Assembly: GCA_024233135.1 (NCBI GenBank)
Contig: JACKPZ010000021.1
Coordinates: 1-64,000, forward strand
Source: Akkermansiaceae bacterium
Lineage (GTDB): Bacteria > Verrucomicrobiota > Verrucomicrobiia > Verrucomicrobiales > Akkermansiaceae
Length of the DNA: 64,000 nt
Direction: 5' to 3'
The translations under genes and the position numbers were made by a program. The notes beneath the pieces are model-generated. The model had not been told where the DNA came from and searched no databases. It was given only the letters and a program-made list of their open reading frames with translations. Shown one piece after another: positions 25,033-33,540 of this stretch; position 1 is the stretch's first letter, and each line of letters opens with the position of its first letter.

Positions 25033-25836
25033 GTGAACGACGCGCCCTTGGGATTGTTCGACTCCGGAGTCGGTGGACTGACCGTCGTCCGTGCGGTGCA
25101 GGACATCCTTCCTTCGGAAAACATCGTGTATCTCGGCGATACGGCGCGGGTCCCCTACGGCTCGAAGAGTCCGGAAACCATCCGCCATTTCGCCGATGAA
25201 GACGTGCGTTTCCTGCTCTCGAAGGAGGTGAAAGCCATTGTGGTGGCGTGCAACACCGCGACCGCCCATGCCTTGCCCGGTCTCCGCGAGCAATACCGCG
25301 TGCCCATTCTCGGCGTGATCGAACCCGGTGTCGAAGCCGCTCTTGCGGATCCGCAGTGCGAGCGGATCGGCATCATTGCGACTCGCGGGACCATCCGTTC
25401 CCATGCTTACCAGCACGCATTGGCGCAGCGCCGCACCGGTTTGATCATCCACGGCCAGGCGACTCCGCTCCTCGTCCCGCTCGTCGAGGAGGACTGGACG
25501 GATCACGAAGCCGCCAGGTTGGTTTTGGACTCCTACCTCGGTCCTCTCGTGGAGAAGGGCATCGACACCCTGCTGCTTGCCTGCACCCATTATCCGCTGT
25601 TGATCCCGATGCTTCGGCAGATCCTGCCGGCGGACGTCCGCTTGGTCGACTCCGCGACCACCTGCGCAGAGCACCTGCGGAAGGAGCTCACCCGGCTCGA
25701 TCTGCTTGCGCCGGTGGAGAATCAGGGCAGCCTTGAAATTTTCCTCAGCGACTTGTCGGATGAGTTCGAAGCACTCTCCCGGCGCTTCCTCCGCCGTCCC
25801 ACCGGGCGGATCCGCCGGGCGATTCTGGGGTCGTGA
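25033..25836 (+). CDS. murI: Glutamate racemase
   Basis: Makes D-glutamate for peptidoglycan. From GTG 25033 the product is 267 residues: PLGLFDSGVGGLTVVRAV (5-22), VYLGDTARVPYGSKS (32-46), catalytic Cys C73 in VACNTATAHA and C184 in LLLACTHYPLL. Both acid/base cysteines and the phosphate-free DSG motif are intact. An in-frame extension upstream is not protein-like and overlaps the HiPIP promoter region, so the GTG start is preferred; the usual N-terminus begins within a few residues of PLGLFDSG. Confidence 0.95.
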   Translation: MNDAPLGLFDSGVGGLTVVRAVQDILPSENIVYLGDTARVPYGSKSPETIRHFADEDVRFLLSKEVKAIVVACNTATAHALPGLREQYRVPILGVIEPGVEAALADPQCERIGIIATRGTIRSHAYQHALAQRRTGLIIHGQATPLLVPLVEEDWTDHEAARLVLDSYLGPLVEKGIDTLLLACTHYPLLIPMLRQILPADVRLVDSATTCAEHLRKELTRLDLLAPVENQGSLEIFLSDLSDEFEALSRRFLRRPTGRIRRAILGS

Positions 25837-26058
25837 AATCAACGATTTACGCCTTGATCGCGGGCTCGATCCGGTGCATGCCCTGCGGCGTCTTTTGGCA
25901 AGGCCCGTCTGGTTTTTCCCCTTGAGCGAACGGTCAGCGTGGCGGGCGGTACGAGGTTTCGGGATCCGGCGGGCTTTTTCCGGTTTCCGCCGTGATTCGC
26001 ATTGTGCACCCGGCCCCGCTCTCGTCAGACTCACCCCTACACTCTGTTTGTATCCTCT

Positions 26059-27405
26059 ATGAAACTCTTTGGAACCGACGGCATCCGTGGCCGTGTGAAC
26101 GAATTCCCGATCACCGCCGAAGTCTATCTGCGCATGGGCAAGGCGGTCTCCACCGTGCTCCGCTCGTCCGGGCCGAACCGCAACCGCGTCCTTGTCGGCA
26201 AGGATACCCGGATTTCCGGCTACATGCTCGAAACCGCGCTGACCAGCGGCCTTGTCTCGATGGGCATGGACGTGTTCATGGTCGGGCCGCTGCCGACCCC
26301 GGCCGTCGCCCACCTCACCAAATCGATGGGCGCCGCTGCGGGCATCATGATCACCGCGTCCCACAACCCCTACGAAGACAACGGGTTGAAAATCTTCGGG
26401 CCGGACGGCTACAAGCTCAATGACGAGCTCGAGGGGCTCATCGAGCGGCACATCATGGGGCTCGAACCCGAACCGCCGCCGCTGCCTCCACGCCAGATCG
26501 GAAAGGCGCACAGGATCGACGACGCCCGCGGGCGTTACATCGAGTTTGCGAAACACACGGCCGACAGCGTGCCTCTCCATGGCCTCAAGGTGGTGGTCGA
26601 TTGCGGACACGGCGCCGCGTATTTCATCGCCCCGCTCATTTTCAAGGAACTCGGTGCCGAGGTCATCACCACCGGTATCCAGCCCGACGGGCTCAACATC
26701 AACAGCGGGGCCGGCGCCCTCTATCCGGACAACGCGGGCGAGCTCGTCCGCCGTTTCAACGCCGATCTCGGCATCAGCTTCGACGGCGATGCGGACCGCG
26801 TGATCTTTACCGATGCGAACGGCCAGGTCGTCAGCGGCGACCGCATCCTCGCTCTCTGCGCCATCGGCCTAAAAGAGCAGGGGCGACTCAAGAAGGACAC
26901 CCTCGTCGCCACCGTGATGAGCAATCTCGGTTTGCGCGAGTCATTGGAGAAACACGGCATCAAGCTGGAAATCACCGGCGTCGGAGATCGCAACGTCATC
27001 GAGTGCATGCGGAAAAACGGCTACACGTTCGGCGGCGAGAACTCGGGTCACCTGATTTTTGCTGAGCACGCCACCACCGGCGACGGCATCCTCAGCGCCC
27101 TCCAGGTGCTGCGCATGATGCACGAGCGAAACATGACGCTCGCCCAACTCGCCACCGTGCTCGACGAGTTTCCGTCGCAACTCGCCAACATCCCGGTCGC
27201 GTCGAAGCCGGACCTCGGCTCGCTGCCGAAGCTCCAGCGCCTGATGAAGAAGGCGACCAGCGAGTTCGGCGATCACGGACGCCACCTCATCCGCTACTCC
27301 GGCACCGAGAACAAGATCCGGGTGCTCGTCGAGCACCGCGAAATCGAGGAATGCCGACTGTGGGTGAGCAAGTTCGCGGCCGCCATCCGCGACGAAATCG
27401 GCTGA
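26059..27405 (+). CDS. glmM: Phosphoglucosamine mutase
   Basis: Converts glucosamine-6-phosphate to glucosamine-1-phosphate on the way to UDP-GlcNAc. 448 residues from ATG 26059 (MKLFGTDGIRGRVNEFP). The phosphoserine loop is ITASHNPYEDNG with S101, the Mg site is DGDADR (242-247), GGENSGHLIF binds the sugar, and RYSGTENKIRVLVE binds phosphate. First gene of a tight operon with a GlmU-like acetyltransferase (10-nt gap) and glmS. A 222-nt gap separates it from murI; I see no structure in it. Confidence 0.97.
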   Translation: MKLFGTDGIRGRVNEFPITAEVYLRMGKAVSTVLRSSGPNRNRVLVGKDTRISGYMLETALTSGLVSMGMDVFMVGPLPTPAVAHLTKSMGAAAGIMITASHNPYEDNGLKIFGPDGYKLNDELEGLIERHIMGLEPEPPPLPPRQIGKAHRIDDARGRYIEFAKHTADSVPLHGLKVVVDCGHGAAYFIAPLIFKELGAEVITTGIQPDGLNINSGAGALYPDNAGELVRRFNADLGISFDGDADRVIFTDANGQVVSGDRILALCAIGLKEQGRLKKDTLVATVMSNLGLRESLEKHGIKLEITGVGDRNVIECMRKNGYTFGGENSGHLIFAEHATTGDGILSALQVLRMMHERNMTLAQLATVLDEFPSQLANIPVASKPDLGSLPKLQRLMKKATSEFGDHGRHLIRYSGTENKIRVLVEHREIEECRLWVSKFAAAIRDEIG

Positions 27406-27415
27406 TTTCCTCAGT

Positions 27416-28243
27416 ATGAGCGACGAATCCGGCGACTTCTCATCCCTGTTTGCGAGCGGCGCTCTCGCGGACTTCCCGATCGGGAACCTGCCGCTCGCCC
27501 GCCACCACCAGCGGCTCGTCGCTCCAGACGATGTCACCATCGTTCCCCACGCGTGGATCGATCCAGGCGAGTTTTCCCGATTCGTCTCCTCGCCGTCCGG
27601 CGAAATGCGGGATGCCGCGGGCAACCAACTCGCCTCCCGCGGCGACGGGCCGGTCTTCGTCGCGGAGCATTCGTTTCTGCTTCGTTTCCCGTGGGATCTG
27701 CTGCGCGCGAACGAACGTTTCGTTTCCTCCCTCGCCGACGACATTCGGGAAGGGGAGGTGCATGAATCCGCGGTGATCGAAGGAACCATTCATCTCGGGC
27801 CGGGCAGCCGGATTCTTCCCGGTGTGTTCATCGAAGGCAACGTGGTCATCGGAGCCAACTGCAAGATCGGACCGAACTGCTATCTCCGCGGCAGCACCAG
27901 CATTGGCGACAAGTGCCACATCGGGCAGTCCGTCGAGATCAAGAACTGCCTCATCCGCTCGCGCACGAACGTCGGTCACCTCTCGTATGTCGGTGACTCG
28001 GTGCTGGGCGAAGGCGTGAACTTCGGCGCCGGCACGACCACGTCGAACCTCCGCCACGACGGCGCCAATCACAGGACGATGGTCCGCGGCGTGCTTGTCG
28101 ACACCGGACGCAGGAAATTCGGAGCCATCGTCGGCGACGGTGTGCACACCGGTATCCACACATCCATCTACCCGGGACGGAAACTGCATCCCGGAACCTC
28201 CACCCGGCCGGGCGAGATCGTCGCGGCGGACATCGAATCATAA
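27416..28243 (+). CDS. GlmU-like left-handed beta-helix acyltransferase with reduced N-terminal domain
   Basis: A 275-residue protein between glmM and glmS, so probably the acetyltransferase of UDP-GlcNAc synthesis. Residues 117-270 are hexapeptide repeats (VIEGTIHLGPGSRI, VFIEGNVVIGANCKIG, CHIGQSVEI). GHLSYVGDS (187-195) aligns with the GHLTYLGDA of E. coli GlmU, whose His363 is catalytic (H188 here), and FGAGTTTSNLRHDGANHRT matches GAGTITCNYDG. The first ~110 residues carry FPWDLLRANE, typical before the helix in GlmU, but no pyrophosphorylase G-x-G-T-R-M or other nucleotide loop. It may acetylate GlcN-1-P while another protein makes the UDP-sugar (inference). Confidence 0.8.
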   Translation: MSDESGDFSSLFASGALADFPIGNLPLARHHQRLVAPDDVTIVPHAWIDPGEFSRFVSSPSGEMRDAAGNQLASRGDGPVFVAEHSFLLRFPWDLLRANERFVSSLADDIREGEVHESAVIEGTIHLGPGSRILPGVFIEGNVVIGANCKIGPNCYLRGSTSIGDKCHIGQSVEIKNCLIRSRTNVGHLSYVGDSVLGEGVNFGAGTTTSNLRHDGANHRTMVRGVLVDTGRRKFGAIVGDGVHTGIHTSIYPGRKLHPGTSTRPGEIVAADIES

Positions 28244-28261
28244 CGTCAGATATCACCCGAC

Positions 28262-30103
28262 ATGTGCGGCATCGTAGGATACATCGGAAAAGCGGGCGCC
28301 CCGGCGGTGCTCATCAACGGCCTCAAACGTCTCGAATACCGCGGCTACGACTCGGCCGGGCTCGCGGTCATCGATGACGAACGCGTCGTCGTTGCGAAGT
28401 CCCCGGGCAAGGTGGCTGCCCTCAGCGACCGCGCCCGCAGCGAGTGGCCGGAGGAACGTTTCGAAACCTGCACGTCAGGCATCGCCCACACGCGTTGGGC
28501 CACCCACGGGCCGCCCACCGAGGCGAACGCCCACCCGCACCTCGATGGCAGCGGCGACATCGCGCTCGTTCACAACGGCATCATCGAGAACTACCGCGCC
28601 CTCCGCGCGAGGCTCGAAGGCAAGGGTCATCATTTCGAGTCGGACACCGATACCGAGGTGCTCGCCCACCTGATCGGCGAGTGTGACAAGGGCGATCTGT
28701 TCCAAGCCGTCTGCGACGCGCTTCATCAGGTCGAAGGCACCTTCGGCATCGCCGTCCTTTGTTCGCGCGAGCCGGAACGGGTGATCACCGCCCGCCGCGG
28801 CAGCCCGATCGTCATCGGTGTCGGCGATGGCGAGTCGATCATCGCGTCGGACGCTTCCGCTATCCTCGCCCACACCCAGCGGGTGATCTATCTGGACGAC
28901 AACGACATCGCTATCGTCACCGCGGATTCGGTGGAGGTGCGCGACCTCAACAACATCCCGGTCACCCGCGAGATTGCGGAACTCGGCTTCGACGCCGAGG
29001 CTGCGGAAAAAGGCGGATACGAACATTTCATGCTCAAGGAAATCCACGAGCAGCCGGAGTGCCTCGCGAACGCCATCCGCGGCCGCCTCGACTTTGATCT
29101 GGGCACCGCCGTGCTCTCCGGCATGGGCACCTCGCCGCGCGAGCTCGCGGAACTCGACCGCGTGGTCATCGTCGGGTGCGGGACTTCTCTCCACGCCGGC
29201 CTGGTCGGCGAATATGCGTTCGAGGACCTGGCGGACATCCATGCCGAGGTCGAGCAGGCCGCCGAATTCCGCTATCGGAATCCGATCATCGGCAGCCGCG
29301 ACATGGTGATCTCGATTTCGCAATCGGGCGAGACCGCCGATACCTTGGCCGCCGTGCGCGAGGCGGTTCAAAAGGGCGCTTTCGTGATGAGTCTCTGCAA
29401 TGTCGTCGGCTCGACGATCGCGCGCGAGACCGGGCGCGGCGTCTATCTGCACGCGGGTCCGGAGATTTCCGTGGCGTCCACCAAGGCATTCACCTGCCAG
29501 GTCGCGGTCCTGCTCATGATGGCGTTGAAACTCGGCCGCGGCCGTCGTTTCTCCCGCGAGCAGGGCATGCGCCTCGCCCGTGAGATCGAGACGATCCCCG
29601 AGTTGGTCGAGCGTGTCGTCGCGCAGAGCGAGAAGATCCGCAAGATCGCCGCCGACTACGCCGATGCCGAACACGCCTTCTTCATCGGCCGCGGACCGAT
29701 GTATCCGGTGGCGCTCGAGGGCGCGTTGAAACTCAAGGAGATTTCCTATATCCACGCCGAGGGATATCATGCGGCCGAGTTGAAACATGGTCCCATCGCT
29801 CTGTTGGAGCAGGGGACTCCGGTCATCGCGCTGGCCTGCGACATTCCGGGGCGGGACAAAACGCTCGGCAACGTCGAGGAATGCCGCGCCCGAGGCGCTC
29901 GCATCGTCGGCATCGTGAGCGAAGGTGACTTCGAGGTCGCCGAGTGCATGGACGACGCGATCTACATCCCGCGCTGCCATCCGCTCGTCGCCACCATTCC
30001 GACGGTGGTCGCCCTCCAGTTGTTCGCCTATCACATCGCGAACATCCGCGGCTGCGAGATCGACCAACCGCGCAACCTCGCCAAGAGCGTGACCGTGGAG
30101 TGA
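28262..30103 (+). CDS. glmS: Glutamine-fructose-6-phosphate aminotransferase (isomerizing)
   Basis: First committed step to amino sugars. 613 residues: the N-terminal glutaminase uses Cys2 (MCGIVGYIG) with RLEYRGYDSAG, HTRWATHGPPTEANAHPH and the EDTE-type stretch ESDTDTEVLAHL; two SIS sugar-isomerase domains follow (VGCGTSLHAGLVGEY, SISQSGETADTLAAV, then FIGRGPMYPVALEGALKLKE, YHAAELKHGP), ending in KSVTVE as in nearly all GlmS. Third gene of the glm operon, 18 nt after the acyltransferase gene. No glmS ribozyme is possible in the short gap, so regulation must differ from Firmicutes. Confidence 0.97.
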   Translation: MCGIVGYIGKAGAPAVLINGLKRLEYRGYDSAGLAVIDDERVVVAKSPGKVAALSDRARSEWPEERFETCTSGIAHTRWATHGPPTEANAHPHLDGSGDIALVHNGIIENYRALRARLEGKGHHFESDTDTEVLAHLIGECDKGDLFQAVCDALHQVEGTFGIAVLCSREPERVITARRGSPIVIGVGDGESIIASDASAILAHTQRVIYLDDNDIAIVTADSVEVRDLNNIPVTREIAELGFDAEAAEKGGYEHFMLKEIHEQPECLANAIRGRLDFDLGTAVLSGMGTSPRELAELDRVVIVGCGTSLHAGLVGEYAFEDLADIHAEVEQAAEFRYRNPIIGSRDMVISISQSGETADTLAAVREAVQKGAFVMSLCNVVGSTIARETGRGVYLHAGPEISVASTKAFTCQVAVLLMMALKLGRGRRFSREQGMRLAREIETIPELVERVVAQSEKIRKIAADYADAEHAFFIGRGPMYPVALEGALKLKEISYIHAEGYHAAELKHGPIALLEQGTPVIALACDIPGRDKTLGNVEECRARGARIVGIVSEGDFEVAECMDDAIYIPRCHPLVATIPTVVALQLFAYHIANIRGCEIDQPRNLAKSVTVE

Positions 30104-30113
30104 GCGGCGCGCT

Positions 30114-30692
30114 TCAGCGTTGCTCTTCTTCCCAAGCGCGTTTCAAGGATCGCCCAAGCGGGCCATCGAGCGCGCTCACCCAATCGGCGGCCAGTCGCAC
30201 GACCGGCAGCGCCGGAAGCAGCGTTTCGTCGGCTTCATTCGCCGCTGCGTGGGCCGTTGCCGTGAAATAGTCTCCGCCTTGTTCGGCTGGTCCGCGCACG
30301 CGGTGCCGCCCGCGTTCCATGCCCAGCAGGGCGGTGTGCACCCAGCGTGCGCCGAGTCCCGGGCACATCAGATCGGCCTCCGCAACGACTTCGAACTCCT
30401 CATCGCTTCCGCCGAAATCGATTTCCCACCCGTCGCAGCGAAACACGCCGTCGTCCTGCATCCAGCGGTCGGCCAATTTCGGCAGCAGCCAGAAACGGAT
30501 CGCCTCTTCGGCGTCGTCCGGCTGGCACGCCAGACGGATCCGGGTGTCCGTCAGCCCGCGGAGCTGCCGCAGGGTGGTGAGCGCCACCGCGCGGTAGCGG
30601 CGCGCCGACTCGGTGCCGCCGACTTCCGCCGCCATGTCATGGAGCACGCCGCCGGGCAGCGGTTCATGGATCGGGAAAACCAGCAGCCGCAT
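30114..30692 (-). CDS. DUF2064-like (glycosyltransferase-related) protein, uncertain
   Basis: A 192-residue cytoplasmic protein. The start LLVFPIHEPLPGGVLHDMAAEVGG resembles the (V/I)FAK.P.PG..KTRLA entry of DUF2064/TIGR04282 nucleotidyl/glycosyltransferase-like proteins, and SARRYRAVALTTLRQL then RLACQPDDAEEA follow the same pattern. The Lys-Thr-Arg of that loop is not conserved, so it is either a remote or an inactive member. It is 4 nt from the downstream end of mgtE on the same strand and convergent with glmS. Function not assigned. Confidence 0.55.
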   Translation of the reverse strand: MRLLVFPIHEPLPGGVLHDMAAEVGGTESARRYRAVALTTLRQLRGLTDTRIRLACQPDDAEEAIRFWLLPKLADRWMQDDGVFRCDGWEIDFGGSDEEFEVVAEADLMCPGLGARWVHTALLGMERGRHRVRGPAEQGGDYFTATAHAAANEADETLLPALPVVRLAADWVSALDGPLGRSLKRAWEEEQR

Positions 30693-30696
30693 CGTT

Positions 30697-32094
30697 CTAG
30701 CGAAGGTGGAGGATCGCCCCGGCGACCGAGAAATAAATCAACATGCCGGACACATCGACCGTGGATGCGAGCGACGGTGAGGAAACCACCGCCGGGTCGA
30801 GGCGGATCGCACGCGCACCAAGCGGCAACATCGCGCCGAGCACCGTGGCGGAGAGCACCTGCACCGTGAGCGCGATCGAGACGGCGAACGCCAGTTTCAA
30901 GAAACCGAAGTCCGCGCCGGTTTCCTTCTGCATGCTCGGCAGGACCAGCGAGATGAACGCCGCGATCGCCAGCCCGAGCGATAGGCCCAGAAACAATCCG
31001 GTGCGCGCTTCCTTCCATGCGATGCGCAGCGCGTTGCCGGTGCTGATTTCCCCCAGCGCCATCGCGCGGATCACCATCGTCGCGGCCTGCCCGCCGGAGT
31101 TTCCTCCCGCCGCCACCACCATCGGCAGGAACAGCGAGAGCACGAAGGCCTGCGCGAGGATCTCGCTGAAGCGGAACATCACGTAGCCGGACGCGATCGA
31201 GACAAAGGCCAGTCCGGTGAGCCACATCACGCGGCGGCGATAGTGAAGCAGGACCGGTGTGTTGAGATAGGACTCCTCCGATTGGTCACCCGAGATGGCG
31301 GCGAGTTTTTCGACGTCCTCGGTGGCCTCCTCCTGCACGATCTCAAGGGCGTCGTCATACGTCAGAACACCCAGCAGATGGTGGAATTCGTCCACCACCG
31401 GGAGCACGACGAGGTCGTAACGGGCGAGCAGCCGGGCGGCCTCCTCCTGGTCCGCGGTGGCCAGGATGGTCTCGTCCGCTTCCTCCATGATGTCGCGGAT
31501 CGGCGTGTCCCAGGTGCTGAAGGCGAGGTCGCGCAGACGGATCTTGCCGACGAGCCGCCCTTCCTCGTCGACCACGAAAATGCGTGCCAGAGTCTCCGCG
31601 TCGTCGCGGTGGCGGCGCAGCACGTGGATCGCCTGCTTCACCGTCATGTCGGCGGTGATTCGGCCGATCAAGGTGGTCATCCGGCCGCCGGCGGACTCCT
31701 CGTCGTATTTGAGCAGGTTGCGGGTGAGTTCCTGGTCGCGCGGTCCCAGCAGGCTGAAAAACCGAACCTGCGCCTCCTGGCTCACCACTTGGAAAACGTC
31801 CACCCGGTCGTCGTCCGAGAGATTGCCGAGAAGCACGCGGAGCTGTGCCGGTTTGAAGTGATTCAGCGCGCCCTCGATGAGCGTGTCCGGAAGTTCGGCC
31901 ACGAGGTCGGTCGCCAGTTCGGGGCCGATCGTCTTGAGCAGAACGTCGCGTTTCTCTTCGTCGAGGTCCTCGTAGAGTGCGGCGAGGTCCGCGTAGTGGA
32001 CGTCTTCGGCCAGGGCGAGCACGGCCGACAGATCGTCGGCCTCCAAGGCCTCGATCAGACGCTCCTTCCACTCTTCGTAGTGCTCGTCGGCCAC
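30697..32094 (-). CDS. mgtE: Magnesium transporter MgtE
   Basis: Mg2+ channel with a cytoplasmic Mg2+ sensor. The 465-residue product has the superhelical N domain (1-~130; LPDTLIEGALNHFKPAQLRVLLGNL), two CBS domains (~135-255; MTTLIGRITADMTVKQAI, DTPIRDIMEEADETIL, DLVVLPVVDEFHHLLGVLTYDD), and five membrane helices from ~290 with the selectivity region VVAAGGNSGGQAATMVIRA. Start is GTG 32094 (MADEHYEEWKE). Length is normal. No M-box-sized leader is present in the 66-nt upstream gap, so control is probably through the protein's own Mg2+ gating. Confidence 0.95.
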   Translation of the reverse strand: MADEHYEEWKERLIEALEADDLSAVLALAEDVHYADLAALYEDLDEEKRDVLLKTIGPELATDLVAELPDTLIEGALNHFKPAQLRVLLGNLSDDDRVDVFQVVSQEAQVRFFSLLGPRDQELTRNLLKYDEESAGGRMTTLIGRITADMTVKQAIHVLRRHRDDAETLARIFVVDEEGRLVGKIRLRDLAFSTWDTPIRDIMEEADETILATADQEEAARLLARYDLVVLPVVDEFHHLLGVLTYDDALEIVQEEATEDVEKLAAISGDQSEESYLNTPVLLHYRRRVMWLTGLAFVSIASGYVMFRFSEILAQAFVLSLFLPMVVAAGGNSGGQAATMVIRAMALGEISTGNALRIAWKEARTGLFLGLSLGLAIAAFISLVLPSMQKETGADFGFLKLAFAVSIALTVQVLSATVLGAMLPLGARAIRLDPAVVSSPSLASTVDVSGMLIYFSVAGAILHLR

Positions 32095-32160
32095 CCCGGG
32101 AGAGTGGGGCGGGTCCGCTCTAACGGCAAGGAAAAGGACCGGCGGCCGGGAATCCCGGGC

Positions 32161-33468
32161 TCAGGAACGGGGCAGGGTGGTGAAGTCGATCCGCGGTGGA
32201 TCGGCCGGCGCCGGATCGAGGGTGATCCTGCTGCCGATCTCCCGCGGTTCATGGAAAAACCCGCCGTTCCGCAGGAAGAAACGTCCATCGTCAGAGCCGC
32301 CGGTGAAGTCGAGCCGGTAGCTGCGGCGGGCGATGTCGTCGGCGGTGAAGCGCGCGGACTCCGCCGCATGCCAGTGGCCTGACGTGTCCCTCGCCCACAC
32401 CTCGCTGTAGAACGCCTTGCGACCGAGGAATCCCTGCCTGTCGGCGAAGTTTTCGAGAAACGAATGCATGCCGGTGAGGTGGGTGTTGGTCTTCGGGCGC
32501 AGCAGGCTGGCGACGAGCCGCCAGTCCTTCGAATCCGGCGCGCGGAACCAAGCGGTGTAGATCGTGTTGCCCTTGCCGTCGGGTTTCGCCGAGTTGAGGA
32601 AACGATATGTTTTTCCCGTCTCCCATGGATAGACGAGATAGGTCTGGCCCCCGGACCCCTCGTTTCCGAACTCGCCCACATGCACCCCTTCGCCGCGTGC
32701 GAGCGAGCGGATCCGCTGGTCTTCGGGGATGTCCCGCGGGTTCTGCGTCTGAAACGGACTCCAAACCGAGAACAGGATCCAACGGTGGTCGCCCTTGGCC
32801 TGCATGCCGAAGTATCCCTGTCCGAATCCGTTCGCCATGTAATACGAACCCGCGGGGTCCTCGCCCTTCGGAACCGTGACCGCCGTGTGGTGGTATTCGA
32901 TCGGTTCCTTGGTGCCGAAGTCGTATCCGAGATGGACCGACGGGCCGCGCCGTCCCCAATAAAACCGGTTGCCTTCGTTGTCCGCCACGCAACGGATTTC
33001 CTGGGTGCCTTCTCCCGTTTCGGCGATGAGCCCTTCGACGTCGGCGAAAACGGATCCATCCTTGGACAGCCCCTTCAAGTCCACGCGGATGTAGCCGGGC
33101 TCCGCGACATCGATATTCCCGAGCGGAACATCATGCGTGTCCTTGCCCGCCACGTCGATGGTTGTCGTGTGGTCCCCGAGCCTCGCCGCGATCTTCGAGC
33201 TGCCTTCCGGCACGTTCAGATTGATGGAAAGCGCGAGCGGCCCCGGAGCCGATGCGAAGAAATAGATGGAAACGACGGCCTCCGGTGAATCCCACGCACG
33301 GAGTCCCTCGCGGCGGACCTGTGCGCCCGCGCCCGACTCCGGTGCGGTGACATAGGCGTTCCCGCCCATCGGGACATCAAAGCGGGCGGCATCGGCAAGC
33401 GGGGCGAGCACCGGAAGAGCGGCGAAGGCCGATAACCGGACAAGGAATCGGAATGGTGTCGGAAACAT
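32161..33468 (-). CDS. Secreted DUF5077/DUF3472 protein
   Basis: A 435-residue secreted protein of the DUF3472 family, common in Bacteroidetes, Planctomycetes and Verrucomicrobia and often found with polysaccharide-use genes; function unknown. Signal peptide MFPTPFRFLVRLSAFAALPVLAPLADA. An N-terminal beta domain (FDVPMGGNAYVTAP... ~28-135, DUF5077-like) is followed by DUF3472 with the marker strings NRFYWGRRGPSVHLGYD, YYMANGFGQGYFGMQ and ILFSVWSPFQTQNP. ATG 33468 is preferred to the TTG three codons upstream. Confidence 0.85.
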   Translation of the reverse strand: MFPTPFRFLVRLSAFAALPVLAPLADAARFDVPMGGNAYVTAPESGAGAQVRREGLRAWDSPEAVVSIYFFASAPGPLALSINLNVPEGSSKIAARLGDHTTTIDVAGKDTHDVPLGNIDVAEPGYIRVDLKGLSKDGSVFADVEGLIAETGEGTQEIRCVADNEGNRFYWGRRGPSVHLGYDFGTKEPIEYHHTAVTVPKGEDPAGSYYMANGFGQGYFGMQAKGDHRWILFSVWSPFQTQNPRDIPEDQRIRSLARGEGVHVGEFGNEGSGGQTYLVYPWETGKTYRFLNSAKPDGKGNTIYTAWFRAPDSKDWRLVASLLRPKTNTHLTGMHSFLENFADRQGFLGRKAFYSEVWARDTSGHWHAAESARFTADDIARRSYRLDFTGGSDDGRFFLRNGGFFHEPREIGSRITLDPAPADPPRIDFTTLPRS

Positions 33469-33540
33469 GGGAAACAAAAAAGTCGCCGCAGATACTTTCC
33501 AGTGGCCGGTATCCTTGCAAGCAAGGCCTGAACTTTTCCG

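Noticed and set aside
28244..28261. glmS ribozyme
   Set aside because: The gap before glmS is 18 nt, too short for the ribozyme.
32095..32160. M-box magnesium riboswitch before mgtE
   Set aside because: The 66-nt gap is too short and shows only a small GC hairpin.
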